This document shows, piece after piece, positions 1-8,198 of a stretch of DNA of 64,000 nucleotides. The translations under genes were made by a program, and so were the position numbers. Source of the DNA: Maribacter caenipelagi (GTDB lineage Bacteria > Bacteroidota > Bacteroidia > Flavobacteriales > Flavobacteriaceae); NCBI RefSeq assembly GCF_004364175.1, contig NZ_SNZW01000001.1, forward strand, positions 62,001 through 126,000, given 5' to 3'. The notes beneath the pieces were generated by a model, which made no database searches, was not told the DNA's origin, and was given only the letters and a program-made list of their open reading frames with translations. Each line of letters starts with the position of its first letter. The stretch's first letter is position 1.

Positions 1-2
1 AA

Positions 3-104
3 ATAGATTACGGGTATGAGGTTAATTACAAACTTTATAATTACTTCATATATTTTCAAAGAAAATACAATCAACGTTTAGGTCCTTTTGTACCCCGTAT
101 TTAA
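3..104 (+). CDS. possible 3' end of a truncated upstream gene
   Basis: One frame is open from the window's left edge to a TAA at 102-104 and would encode about 33 residues rich in Tyr and Phe, ending in LGPFVPRI. Nothing identifies the family. The frame could be chance in AT-rich DNA. The stop lies between the two boxes of the next gene's promoter, which would suit a gene end. Confidence 0.3.
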   Translation: MDYGYEVNYKLYNYFIYFQRKYNQRLGPFVPRI

Positions 105-116
105 AAAGTATATTTG
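87..116 (+). promoter_or_regulatory. Bacteroidota-type promoter
   Basis: TTTG at 87-90 and TATATTTG at 109-116, spaced by 18 bp, match the Bacteroidota sigma-A consensus (TTTG, then TAnnTTTG). Transcription should begin about 120-123, a few bases before the ATG at 135. A frame start at TTG 114 would lie inside the -7 box, so it is not used. Confidence 0.7.
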
Positions 117-134
117 CGGCATTCAAAAATTGTC

Positions 135-452
135 ATGCAAAAATTAAAAGAGCGCTGGGGAGTTACCAGCAATTTTCAATTAATTATTATTTTTATTGTT
201 TTTTCCATTACCGGATCGTCTTCAGTATATGTGGCTAAACCTTTTTTAAATTTAATTGGCTTAGAACAAGCTAATTTTCCAGAAACATGGTGGGGAACTA
301 CAATCTATTGGATTTTACGAATTCTATTAATTTTTCCCTTTTATCAAATTCTATTGGTAATATATGGCTGGTTATTTGGGCAATTCAAATTCTTTTGGGC
401 ATTTGAAAAAAAGATGCTTAAAAGATTAGGGCTCGGATTCTTATTTAATTAA
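135..452 (+). CDS. small two-helix membrane protein (DUF6787-like)
   Basis: This 105-residue protein has two hydrophobic segments (about residues 15-38 and 57-82) around a short loop and a basic, aromatic C-terminus (FWAFEKKMLKRLGLGF). It resembles short flavobacterial membrane proteins I know as DUF6787, but no function is known to me. ATG 135 is chosen because the upstream TTG lies in the promoter. It stands alone, with about 50 bp to the next start. The family name is recalled; the membrane topology is read from the sequence. Confidence 0.7.
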   Translation: MQKLKERWGVTSNFQLIIIFIVFSITGSSSVYVAKPFLNLIGLEQANFPETWWGTTIYWILRILLIFPFYQILLVIYGWLFGQFKFFWAFEKKMLKRLGLGFLFN

Positions 453-490
453 TTTAATAATTCTTTAACACCTTACCTACCTGCATTAAT

Positions 491-498
491 TAGATTTG
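491..498 (+). promoter_or_regulatory. -7 promoter element (TAGATTTG)
   Basis: TAGATTTG ends 5 nt before the ATG at 504, so the transcript would have almost no leader. No convincing TTTG box is visible at the expected distance. Confidence 0.45.
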
Positions 499-503
499 CA
501 ATC

Positions 504-830
504 ATGAGTTTTGTGAAAGACCACATAATTTACCCAATGATTGCCGTATTGTTACTGGCAGGCTTGTTGGGACCTTATTTTATGAAGATTTCGCATGCAT
601 TGAATGAGCATGAAGAGTTTCATTGTATTTCTAAAGAACTACATATTCATTCTGTTGAGTTCGATTGCGATTTCGAACATTATCATTTAGCTTCGTTTTT
701 TTACCCAGATTTTGATTATCCGGAATTTATAGCATTGACTCCTATTACAGAGGCTATCATTAACAATTACCATTTTCTAAGCAAATATCAGCAACTTCAT
801 TTCGTATTAAGAGGACCACCTACTTGTTAA
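504..830 (+). CDS. His/Cys-rich small membrane protein upstream of a TonB receptor
   Basis: The 108-residue protein has one N-terminal hydrophobic segment (about residues 8-27) followed by a segment dense in possible metal ligands: HALNEHEEFHC, then HIHSVEFDC and FEHYH. It ends in LRGPPTC. The next gene, 49 bp downstream on the same strand, is a TonB receptor with a His-rich acidic loop, so the two are probably co-transcribed. I recall comparable small proteins beside metal-type TonB receptors in flavobacteria, but no assigned function. A role in binding or sensing a transition metal such as zinc or copper at the membrane is inference. Confidence 0.75.
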   Translation: MSFVKDHIIYPMIAVLLLAGLLGPYFMKISHALNEHEEFHCISKELHIHSVEFDCDFEHYHLASFFYPDFDYPEFIALTPITEAIINNYHFLSKYQQLHFVLRGPPTC

Positions 831-879
831 GATTTCATTTCAAACACGGTAAAGTCTAAAAATCTTAATACAATTTTAT

Positions 880-3153
880 ATGAAAAATATTTCTATAACA
901 ATGCTATTCGCATTGTTGGTGCAATTTACATACGCACAGAACACATTACAGGGCACTATTAATAGTCAAGATGACCAAAAACCATTAGAACAGGTCGCCA
1001 TTTATTTTCCTCAATTAGAAAAAGGGACAGTTACAAATGCTGATGGTTATTATGAAATCAACAATTTACCTTTGGGTAAGTTTAAGATTGTTATTTCATA
1101 TATAGGCTTTCAAACTTATTCTCAAACGGTTGAAATTAATGAAAATAACACCCAACTATCTCTCAATTTGGCTCCAAGTGCTATAGAAATGGAAGAGGTA
1201 ATTGTTTCTACACCATTTCACAAACTTCAACGTGAAAATGTTATGAAAGTTGAAAGAACCAGCATTAAAGATTTAAAATCTTCTGGTGCCATAAATCTCT
1301 CTGAAGGTATTACGATTATACCTGGTGTAGAAAGTGTATCTACAGGGGTTGGAATCGGAAAACCCGTTATTAGAGGTTTAAGTTCTAATAGAGTACTAAC
1401 GTATACGCAAGGTATTCGTTTAGAAAATCAGCAATTTGGTGATGAACATGGTTTAGGAATTAGTGATGCCGGTATCGAAAGTGTAGAGGTTATAAAAGGT
1501 CCAGCCTCTTTATTATACGGTTCAGATGCACTCGGTGGAGTTTTATATTTAAATCCTGAAAAGTTTGCAAATTCTAATGAAGTGGAAGGTGATGTTAATT
1601 TAAATTACTTTACCAATACTCAAGGCTATAATGGTAATGCCGGATTTAAGGCTTCTTCAGAAAAGCTAAAATTTCTACTTCGTACAGGTGGCAGTTCTCA
1701 TGTTGATTACAAAACTGGCAACAATCAGAGAGTTACCAATTCCAGATTCAATGAAAAAGATTTAAAAACAGGTTTGGCATATCAATTAGCGCATTTTAAA
1801 ACCGAGTTACGATACAATTACAATAATTCTGAATTAGGTATACCAGAAGAAATTGGCGAACAAAGCACCAGTCGAACTGCTGTTGAACCGTTTCAAGACA
1901 TTACCAGCCATATTATAAGTTCTAAATCCAATTTCTACTTTAACAACTCTAGTCTTCAAGCTATAATTGGGTATACACGAAATGACAGAAAAGAATTTGA
2001 AGATCATCATCACGAAGAAGAACATGAAGAGGGTGAAGATGAACATGAGGATGAGGAAAATGAAGAAGAAGGTGCTGCTTTAGATATGAAACTTGAAACC
2101 TTAAGTTATAATCTACAATACAATTTACCAAAAGTAGGTGCAGTAGAGACTATAGTAGGTCTTCAAGGTATGAACCAGAAAAATAGTAACTTCGGTGAAG
2201 AACTATTAATACCAGATGCTACTACAAATGATATTGGTCTTTTAGCTACTTCTCATATTCATCTAAACAAAAGTGATTTCCAGCTCGGTGTACGTTACGA
2301 CAGAAGAAGTATTCAAGCAGAAGCGTCTGGCACTGTGGGTGAAGAAGGGTATATAGAAACAGTAGACAGAAATTTCAATAGCTTTAATATTGCTGCGGGA
2401 TACAAGTTAAATGTGTCAAAAAACTTTATTACCCGTATAAATATTGCCTCTGGATTTAGAGCCCCTAACCTAGCCGAATTAACTTCTAACGGTGCACACG
2501 AAGGAACAAATAGATTTGAAATAGGTAATGCCAATTTAAATAATGAGAGAAATATTCAGACCGATTTGTCTTTTGAATTCTCAAATGAGCATTTTGAATT
2601 TTATGTCAACGGATTTTATAATTCCATTTCAGACTATATTTATTTAGAACCAAATGGAACTACTTTAGAAGGTGATGCTGTTTTTCTATATCAACAACAA
2701 GACGCTAATCTGTTTGGTGGTGAAGCAGGTATACATTATCACCCACACCCATTAGATTGGTTACATATGGAAAGTAACTTCTCGACCGTTACCGGAAAAC
2801 TAAAGAGCAATGGTAATCTTCCACTAATACCTGCTAACAATTGGGCAAATACCTTACGATTAGAATTTAATAAAATCAGTCATAGCTTTAACAACGGATA
2901 CGGATTTATAACCTTAAAATCTTATTTCGAACAGAATAAAGTAAGTGATTTTGAAACTTCCTCAGATGGTTATTCCCTTTTAAATTTAGGATTTGGAGCT
3001 ACCATAACTATTTCAAATCAGCCTATTGAGTTTAAGCTTAGTGCAAATAACATCTTAGATAAAAAATATATTTCGCACCTATCTAGACTTAAAACAGACG
3101 GTATATCAAATATTGGAAGAAACATTAATTTAGGTATAAGCATACCTCTATAA
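880..3153 (+). CDS. TonB-dependent receptor, probable metal uptake
   Basis: The 757-residue outer-membrane receptor starts with a signal peptide (cleavage near FTYAQ). A CarboxypepD_reg-like domain follows (about residues 22-105), then a plug domain (about 115-225, with KPVIRGLSSNRVL and VEVIKGPASLLYGSDALGG) and a 22-strand-type barrel ending in GISIPL. A loop near residues 373-397 is very rich in His, Glu and Asp (EDHHHEEEHEEGEDEHEDE). Such loops are known in zinc receptors of the ZnuD type, so zinc or another transition metal is the likely substrate. The preceding small His/Cys-rich gene supports this. The substrate is inference; the receptor family is clear. Confidence 0.92.
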   Translation: MKNISITMLFALLVQFTYAQNTLQGTINSQDDQKPLEQVAIYFPQLEKGTVTNADGYYEINNLPLGKFKIVISYIGFQTYSQTVEINENNTQLSLNLAPSAIEMEEVIVSTPFHKLQRENVMKVERTSIKDLKSSGAINLSEGITIIPGVESVSTGVGIGKPVIRGLSSNRVLTYTQGIRLENQQFGDEHGLGISDAGIESVEVIKGPASLLYGSDALGGVLYLNPEKFANSNEVEGDVNLNYFTNTQGYNGNAGFKASSEKLKFLLRTGGSSHVDYKTGNNQRVTNSRFNEKDLKTGLAYQLAHFKTELRYNYNNSELGIPEEIGEQSTSRTAVEPFQDITSHIISSKSNFYFNNSSLQAIIGYTRNDRKEFEDHHHEEEHEEGEDEHEDEENEEEGAALDMKLETLSYNLQYNLPKVGAVETIVGLQGMNQKNSNFGEELLIPDATTNDIGLLATSHIHLNKSDFQLGVRYDRRSIQAEASGTVGEEGYIETVDRNFNSFNIAAGYKLNVSKNFITRINIASGFRAPNLAELTSNGAHEGTNRFEIGNANLNNERNIQTDLSFEFSNEHFEFYVNGFYNSISDYIYLEPNGTTLEGDAVFLYQQQDANLFGGEAGIHYHPHPLDWLHMESNFSTVTGKLKSNGNLPLIPANNWANTLRLEFNKISHSFNNGYGFITLKSYFEQNKVSDFETSSDGYSLLNLGFGATITISNQPIEFKLSANNILDKKYISHLSRLKTDGISNIGRNINLGISIPL

Positions 3154-3171
3154 TCATATTACAAATAAATT

Positions 3172-3212
3172 AAGAGCTTGATACTGTATTTAGTTTATCA
3201 AGCTCTTTTTTT
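3172..3212 (+). terminator. Rho-independent terminator of the TonB receptor gene
   Basis: A 12-bp inverted repeat (AAGAGCTTGATA at 3172-3183, TATCAAGCTCTT at 3196-3207) runs into a T-tract, 18 bp after the receptor stop. The convergent cytochrome gene ends just beyond it. Confidence 0.85.
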
Positions 3213-3215
3213 ATA

Positions 3216-3713
3216 TTACTCTTCTAATCGATACCACTCAATATCTTTGAGTACCGCTCTCCTACCCACTTTTTTTGGCGGATAATTTGTTACTAAATAT
3301 TTAATAATAACGGTTTCATTCGCTCCCAAATCCCACAAGTTTTGGGTTTCTTGCATCCATTTAATAGTCGATTTCCATCGTTCTGCATTCATTCTATTCT
3401 GAATAACAAGTTTAGATGAGTGACAGTTGGTACAATTTTGAATAGTCTCCATCATACCAGGTGCTTCAATAAAACCTGTTTTAATATGAATTCCATTTTC
3501 TATCTTATCAAAGTCATCTTCAACAGGTATTTCAACAGGTATTTCAACAATTTCTGTTTCTGGTTCGTTTGAATTAAAAATAGATAGACTAAAATCGAAA
3601 ATAAAATAAAGTAACCCAATACCCACAATTGCTATAACTATGCTAGCAAGTATGAATTTTTTATATAATTCTTTAAAATCGTTTTTTAATTTGTCATGAT
3701 TTTGCTTTTTCAT
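3216..3713 (-). CDS. sorB: membrane-anchored monoheme cytochrome c, sulfite dehydrogenase subunit
   Basis: The 165-residue protein has one transmembrane helix (about residues 20-42), an acidic EIPVEIPVE linker and a single heme-binding motif, CTNCH, at residues 94-98. A Met near the C-terminal half could be the distal ligand. Its ATG follows the stop of the molybdenum-oxidase gene with no spacing (TAG-ATG), so the pair is translationally coupled. The likely role is to take electrons from the periplasmic sulfite-oxidising subunit. The symbol follows SorAB by analogy; function rests on context and the heme motif. Confidence 0.8.
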   Translation of the reverse strand: MKKQNHDKLKNDFKELYKKFILASIVIAIVGIGLLYFIFDFSLSIFNSNEPETEIVEIPVEIPVEDDFDKIENGIHIKTGFIEAPGMMETIQNCTNCHSSKLVIQNRMNAERWKSTIKWMQETQNLWDLGANETVIIKYLVTNYPPKKVGRRAVLKDIEWYRLEE

Positions 3714-4934
3714 CTATGCGATTTTTACAGCTATTCTATGACAAGCATTGTTCAAATAACCTTTTGGATTCCAACCAGGCAGCAACATAGGTTGGCTTAC
3801 ACCGTTTGAATCGGTAGCTCTTGCCCAAACTTCATAATACCCTTCTTGAGGAAATGAGATTTCTGCAGAAAAATGCTGCCAAGCTAAACGGTTAGCAGGT
3901 TTTTCTAAATTACAAGATGACCAGGTAGCACCAAAATCTATAGAATATTCCATTTTCGCAACTTCAAGTTCACCTGCCCACGCATGACCTCTAATATTCA
4001 ACTTCTTACTTTTGGACAACGTTGCCCCAGATTTAGGGTAAGTAATTAAAGACTTGACTGGCATAGATTCTATAATACACATATCTTTATCTGCCACTTT
4101 CTCACCAGGCGCAACCGGTTTACAAGGTACTCTATAGGCTGTACCTGTCATTTTGGTGCCATCATGAACAATATTTCTTATACTGATTCGTTGCAACCAT
4201 TTTCCAGAAACGGAAGCAGGCCATCCACCAGCAATCACCCTTAAAGGATAACCATGCGCTAAAGGAATATCTTCTCCATTCATTTTAAATGCTAAAATGG
4301 TTTCGTCTTGCATTGCTTTAGACATTGGCGCACCTCTAGAAATAGGCTCTTTACTAGGGTCTCTACTTAAATGTACATCTGCAGCATGATAACCAAAATA
4401 TACAGCATCGTCTTTTATACCTACATCTTCTAAAACATCGCGTAACCTAATACCCGTCCAACTTGCACAATATACCGCTCCAATTGTCCATTGATTACCC
4501 TTCGCAGGGGGATCAAATTCACTTCTACCATTACCACCGCATTCAAGAGTTAATTTATAGGTGTGATGTTCAAATTTGGATTTGAGCTCGACAAGTGAAT
4601 AGGTTTTTTCCTGTTTTACCGATTCGCCATCAATGGTAAGTGTCCATTTTTCTACATCGATATCCTCAGGAATGAGTCCGTTATTTCTAATAAATATAGA
4701 TTTGTTCGGTGTTACTTTATCATCTAGGAGATGAGCTTGAGCCTCAATATTCCAAGGTTTGTCGTTCAAAACGACCATCCCCTTGTCTTTATTGAATAAT
4801 TTAAAAGGATCTAAATCTTGTAAGGCTAATGGAGTATAGCCCTCTGGCATTACATTTTTATAAACTATATCTACACCTAGCAAGGTTGCTAAGCCACCTA
4901 AACTAGATTTTGCGACAAAACTTCTTCTCTTCAA
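3714..4934 (-). CDS. sorA: Tat-exported sulfite oxidase-type molybdopterin oxidoreductase
   Basis: The 406-residue protein begins with a twin-arginine signal (KRRSFVAKSSLGGLATLL). It contains the molybdopterin-binding domain (about residues 85-270), with the Mo-ligating cysteine C132 in TLECGGNGRS, and a C-terminal Mo-co dimerisation domain (about 285-405). It should oxidise sulfite to sulfate in the periplasm and pass electrons to the cytochrome encoded next. The start is TTG: a stop lies two codons upstream, and the first internal ATG (residue 29) would remove the Tat signal. The TTG start is therefore well supported. Related YedY-like enzymes are an alternative, but the cytochrome partner favours sulfite dehydrogenase. 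Confidence 0.85.
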   Translation of the reverse strand: MKRRSFVAKSSLGGLATLLGVDIVYKNVMPEGYTPLALQDLDPFKLFNKDKGMVVLNDKPWNIEAQAHLLDDKVTPNKSIFIRNNGLIPEDIDVEKWTLTIDGESVKQEKTYSLVELKSKFEHHTYKLTLECGGNGRSEFDPPAKGNQWTIGAVYCASWTGIRLRDVLEDVGIKDDAVYFGYHAADVHLSRDPSKEPISRGAPMSKAMQDETILAFKMNGEDIPLAHGYPLRVIAGGWPASVSGKWLQRISIRNIVHDGTKMTGTAYRVPCKPVAPGEKVADKDMCIIESMPVKSLITYPKSGATLSKSKKLNIRGHAWAGELEVAKMEYSIDFGATWSSCNLEKPANRLAWQHFSAEISFPQEGYYEVWARATDSNGVSQPMLLPGWNPKGYLNNACHRIAVKIA

Positions 4935-4988
4935 AACTCACGTGATTTGAGCTAAAGTTAAGATATTTAATAAAACTAAAAGTAAGAT

Positions 4989-5288
4989 TTACACTTCTAT
5001 TGTTTGCCCTTTTTTAGCACCTTTAAAAACGTAGGTATACAACCACATTAATGTAAAAGATGGTATAATATCAAACCCTGGTATAATCTCTTCTAAGAAA
5101 GTAAATGCTCCTGCAGCTTGTCCTACCTTACCTTTATACATTCGGGTCATTAGCCAAGCGGACAAGGGTGCCCATACTATATCTGAAAATTCACCTACAA
5201 ATGGTATAACGAATGACAGCATGCCTATGCCGTCAAAAAGCAACCCCATAAATAGTTGCTTATATTTTTTATCTTTTAAAATTGACAT
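4989..5288 (-). CDS. small multi-pass membrane protein, unknown function
   Basis: The 99-residue protein has two or three hydrophobic segments (about residues 12-30, 34-48 and 74-90) and short charged ends. I know similar short proteins from flavobacteria but no function. It lies 54 bp upstream of the sulfite dehydrogenase pair on the same strand and might share its transcript. Confidence 0.65.
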   Translation of the reverse strand: MSILKDKKYKQLFMGLLFDGIGMLSFVIPFVGEFSDIVWAPLSAWLMTRMYKGKVGQAAGAFTFLEEIIPGFDIIPSFTLMWLYTYVFKGAKKGQTIEV

Positions 5289-5369
5289 ATTGAAAAATTA
5301 GTTATTCTAACTTAAGAATGCAACAAAGATGCCAAATTTTTGAAAAAACAAAAGAGGATTTAGAAGCTA

Positions 5370-5969
5370 TTAAGAAAGTTTTGCACTGATTAATTTCAAG
5401 AACTCGTTTCTAGTCTCAATTTTTTCAAACTGTCCTCTAAATCCAGAGGTTGTAGTTACCGAGTTTTGTTTTTGAACACCGCGCATCATCATGCACATGT
5501 GCGAAGCCTCAATAACAACAGCCACCCCTTTAGGTTTCAGTGTATTGTTAATACACTCTAAAATGTCATGTGTTAGCCTTTCTTGCACCTGCAATCTTCT
5601 AGCGAAAACATCCACTACTCTTGGTATTTTACTTAGACCAACAATATGACCATTAGGTATATAGGCTATATGTGCTTTACCAAAAAATGGCAACATATGG
5701 TGTTCACATAATGAGTATAATTCTATATCTTTTATGATTACCATATCATCGTAATCTTCTTTGAACATTGCCCCTTTTAAAATCTCTACAGCATCTTGCT
5801 GATACCCTTGTGTTAAAAACAACATCGCTTTTGCTGCACGTTCAGGTGTTTTGACTAAACCTTCCCTTTCTACATCTTCACCAATTTCATCGATAATAGA
5901 TGAATATCTGCTTTTAACTTCATCGGTAATTTCAAGATTATATTCTTCTAAATTTTTATACGGGGACAT
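5370..5969 (-). CDS. folE: GTP cyclohydrolase I
   Basis: This cytoplasmic enzyme converts GTP to dihydroneopterin triphosphate, the first step of tetrahydrofolate and pterin synthesis. At 199 residues it has the usual FolE length. The zinc ligands are visible as C88 and H91 (in CEHHML) and C159 (in [10 protein letters not shown]), and [14 protein letters not shown] and [10 protein letters not shown] are family signatures. Pterins also feed molybdopterin-independent routes, so the adjacent molybdoenzyme is not a firm functional link. It is monocistronic, about 80 bp upstream of the small membrane protein gene. Confidence 0.97.
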   Translation of the reverse strand: MSPYKNLEEYNLEITDEVKSRYSSIIDEIGEDVEREGLVKTPERAAKAMLFLTQGYQQDAVEILKGAMFKEDYDDMVIIKDIELYSLCEHHMLPFFGKAHIAYIPNGHIVGLSKIPRVVDVFARRLQVQERLTHDILECINNTLKPKGVAVVIEASHMCMMMRGVQKQNSVTTTSGFRGQFEKIETRNEFLKLISAKLS

Positions 5970-6144
5970 AAATTATATTTTGTGTTTAACCTAATTAAAT
6001 TTAAGTTGAACAAATTTAATATTTTCTTTTATCATCCAACATAAATATTTCATAAATAAATTTATCCTCAAACAAATTACGCTTTATATAAGCATGAAAT
6101 AGAACTAAAAGATAAATACTATTTTTACCATGCTCCTTTTTCAT

Positions 6145-6152
6145 TAATTTTG
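6145..6152 (+). promoter_or_regulatory. -7 promoter element (TAATTTTG) for lolD
   Basis: TAATTTTG lies 37 bp before the lolD ATG at 6190 in an AT-rich divergent intergenic region. No clear TTTG partner is seen, so this is a weak call. Confidence 0.35.
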
Positions 6153-6189
6153 AATTTCAATTTAACAATGTTTAAACTAAGATTCTCTC

Positions 6190-6870
6190 ATGATAAAAGC
6201 TTCTAACATTCATAAGTATTACGGAGAATTAGAAGTTTTAAAAGGTGTCGACCTCCATATAAAGAAGGGAGAAATTGTTTCTATAGTAGGTGCATCTGGC
6301 GCGGGCAAAACTACGTTATTACAAATTTTAGGAACCTTAGATGTACAGTCTAATCGAAATGACAGCACACTATTAATCAATAATATTGAAACAACTAATC
6401 TTAATGATAAAGATTTAGCAAAATTCAGAAATGAGCATATAGGTTTCATTTTTCAATTTCATCAATTATTACCTGAGTTTACAGCCATTGAAAACGTATG
6501 CTTACCTGCATTCATAAAAAAAACACCTAAAGCTGATGCCGAGGTAAGAGCAAAAGAGCTATTAGATTTTTTAGGATTATCGCATCGTTATAATCATAAA
6601 CCATCAGAATTATCAGGTGGTGAACAACAACGCGTTGCTGTTGCAAGAGCTTTGATCAATAATCCGTCAATTATTTTTGCCGATGAACCTAGTGGTAATT
6701 TAGATTCTGAAAGTGCCGATAATCTTCACAAGTTATTTTTTGAATTACGAGAAAAATTCGGACAAACATTTGTTATCGTAACCCATAATAGCGAACTGGC
6801 AGAAATGGCGGATCGAAAATTAACTATGGTAGATGGTAAAATTGTAGATAAAGAAATCATTTTAGCATAA
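6190..6870 (+). CDS. lolD: ABC transporter ATPase LolD-like
   Basis: The 226-residue ATPase has a Walker A motif (GASGAGKTT, near 36-44), Q-loop ([10 protein letters not shown]), ABC signature ([15 protein letters not shown]), Walker B ([12 protein letters not shown]) and H-loop (VTHN). The pattern is that of the MacB/LolD class; LolD powers release of lipoproteins from the inner membrane for outer-membrane targeting. No permease gene is adjacent, so the LolC/E partner must be encoded elsewhere. A CPBP protease gene follows after 9 bp, suggesting an operon. Confidence 0.88.
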   Translation: MIKASNIHKYYGELEVLKGVDLHIKKGEIVSIVGASGAGKTTLLQILGTLDVQSNRNDSTLLINNIETTNLNDKDLAKFRNEHIGFIFQFHQLLPEFTAIENVCLPAFIKKTPKADAEVRAKELLDFLGLSHRYNHKPSELSGGEQQRVAVARALINNPSIIFADEPSGNLDSESADNLHKLFFELREKFGQTFVIVTHNSELAEMADRKLTMVDGKIVDKEIILA

Positions 6871-6879
6871 GTAAAACAG

Positions 6880-7437
6880 ATGCTAGAAGAACTTTTATTA
6901 TTTGCAAAGAATCCGGTTTATGAACAGGATATCACTAATCCATTCACCAACAAATTAAAAACATTTATTAAACTATTGATTATAGCATTATGCACAAGCA
7001 TTGTGCTATTACTGATTGCTAGTGTAGTTGAAAATTTACTTCAACTAGAGATGGGCAAACATGCAATGGACGATTTGTTCGATAACTACTCCCCTTTACT
7101 TATTTTCTTCTTAGCGGTAGTAGTGGCTCCTTTTTTTGAAGAACTGCTATTTAGGGGACCACTTTTATTTTTTAAAAATTCCAACTCTTTCAAAATAGTC
7201 TTTTATGCATTTACCACTGCTTTCGGGTTCATGCACATTAGTAATTTTGAAATGAGCACCCAAGTATTATTGTTTTCACCATTATTGGTCGCTCCGCAAA
7301 TTGGTGTTGGTTTTATACTAGGATTTATACGCGTTAAATTCGGGTTGGTTTGGTCAATGGCTTTACATGCTTGCTACAACATGGTGCTTATAATACCCGT
7401 ATTGATTATGCAATTTTTAGATATACCCATTCAATGA
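6880..7437 (+). CDS. CPBP family intramembrane metalloprotease
   Basis: The 185-residue multi-pass membrane protein has a CAAX-protease/bacteriocin-processing (ABI) core: EE in FFEELLFRGPL, a His in FGFMHIS, and a final HACYN segment. These are the family's glutamate and histidine catalytic residues. The substrate is unknown. It lies 9 bp after lolD, and its TGA overlaps the ATG of the next gene, so the three genes probably form one operon. Confidence 0.9.
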   Translation: MLEELLLFAKNPVYEQDITNPFTNKLKTFIKLLIIALCTSIVLLLIASVVENLLQLEMGKHAMDDLFDNYSPLLIFFLAVVVAPFFEELLFRGPLLFFKNSNSFKIVFYAFTTAFGFMHISNFEMSTQVLLFSPLLVAPQIGVGFILGFIRVKFGLVWSMALHACYNMVLIIPVLIMQFLDIPIQ

Positions 7438-8198
7438 CAAGAAGTGAGTTAAAAGTATTTTTAGACGAAAAGGTTATTCAGTATAATAATCCTGAATTTT
7501 TAGAAACTGACCCTATACAGATTCCGCATCTTTTTACTGAAAAGGAGGATATTGAAATTAGTGCATTTTTAACTGCAACCATAGCTTGGGGCAACAGAAA
7601 GAGCATCATCAATAATTCGCATAAACTTATGGAAAGAATGGGGCAAAGTCCGTATGATTTTATACTCAATCATACCGATGAAAATTTGGAAAATTTAGCT
7701 GGATTTGTTCATAGAACTTTCAATGACATCGACCTTAACTATTTTATTCTGAGTTTAAAAAACATTTACAATAATCACAATGGATTGGAAGGTGTTTTTA
7801 CGACACATCAAACAAAAGATAGTTTACAGCCCACAATTTCAGAATTCAAGAAAATATTTTTTGAACTACCATATGAGCAACGTACAACGAAGCATGTTTC
7901 AGATCCTTTGAAAGGTTCTGCAGCAAAAAGAATAAATATGTTTTTACGCTGGATGGTTAGAGATGCCACCACCAATGTAGATTTTGGCATATGGAAAGAC
8001 ATACCTCCCTCAAAATTATCTTGCCCATTAGACGTTCATTCTGGAAATGTGGCTAGAAAACTAGGATTACTAAAAAGGAAACAAAACGATGCAAAAGCAC
8101 TAGCCGAGCTAGATAAAAATCTTAGAAAACTGGACCCGTTGGATCCAGTTAAATATGATTTTGCCCTCTTTGGTTTAGGTGTGTTCGAGAAATTCTAG
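7434..8198 (+). CDS. TIGR02757 family protein (DUF2400)
   Basis: The 254-residue protein matches the TIGR02757/DUF2400 family, with TATIAWGNRKSI near the start, a central KRINMFLRWMVR, then LDVHSGNVARKLGLLKRK and LDPLDPVKYDFALFGLGV at the end. The last part resembles a helix-hairpin-helix glycosylase fold, and a DNA-related role is only suspected for the family. ATG 7434 overlaps the preceding stop by 4 nt (ATGA); an upstream in-frame start would run deep into the protease gene. The stop overlaps the convergent peroxidase stop by 4 nt (CTAG). Confidence 0.9.
   Translation: MTRSELKVFLDEKVIQYNNPEFLETDPIQIPHLFTEKEDIEISAFLTATIAWGNRKSIINNSHKLMERMGQSPYDFILNHTDENLENLAGFVHRTFNDIDLNYFILSLKNIYNNHNGLEGVFTTHQTKDSLQPTISEFKKIFFELPYEQRTTKHVSDPLKGSAAKRINMFLRWMVRDATTNVDFGIWKDIPPSKLSCPLDVHSGNVARKLGLLKRKQNDAKALAELDKNLRKLDPLDPVKYDFALFGLGVFEKF

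Noticed and set aside
114-134. Longer N-terminus (TTG start at 114) for the first small membrane protein
   Set aside because: The TTG is part of the TATATTTG promoter box, upstream of any possible transcript start.
1834-2046. Minus-strand open frame opposite the receptor's His-rich loop
   Set aside because: It mirrors the skewed GAA/GAT codons of the TonB receptor gene and shows no independent coding features.
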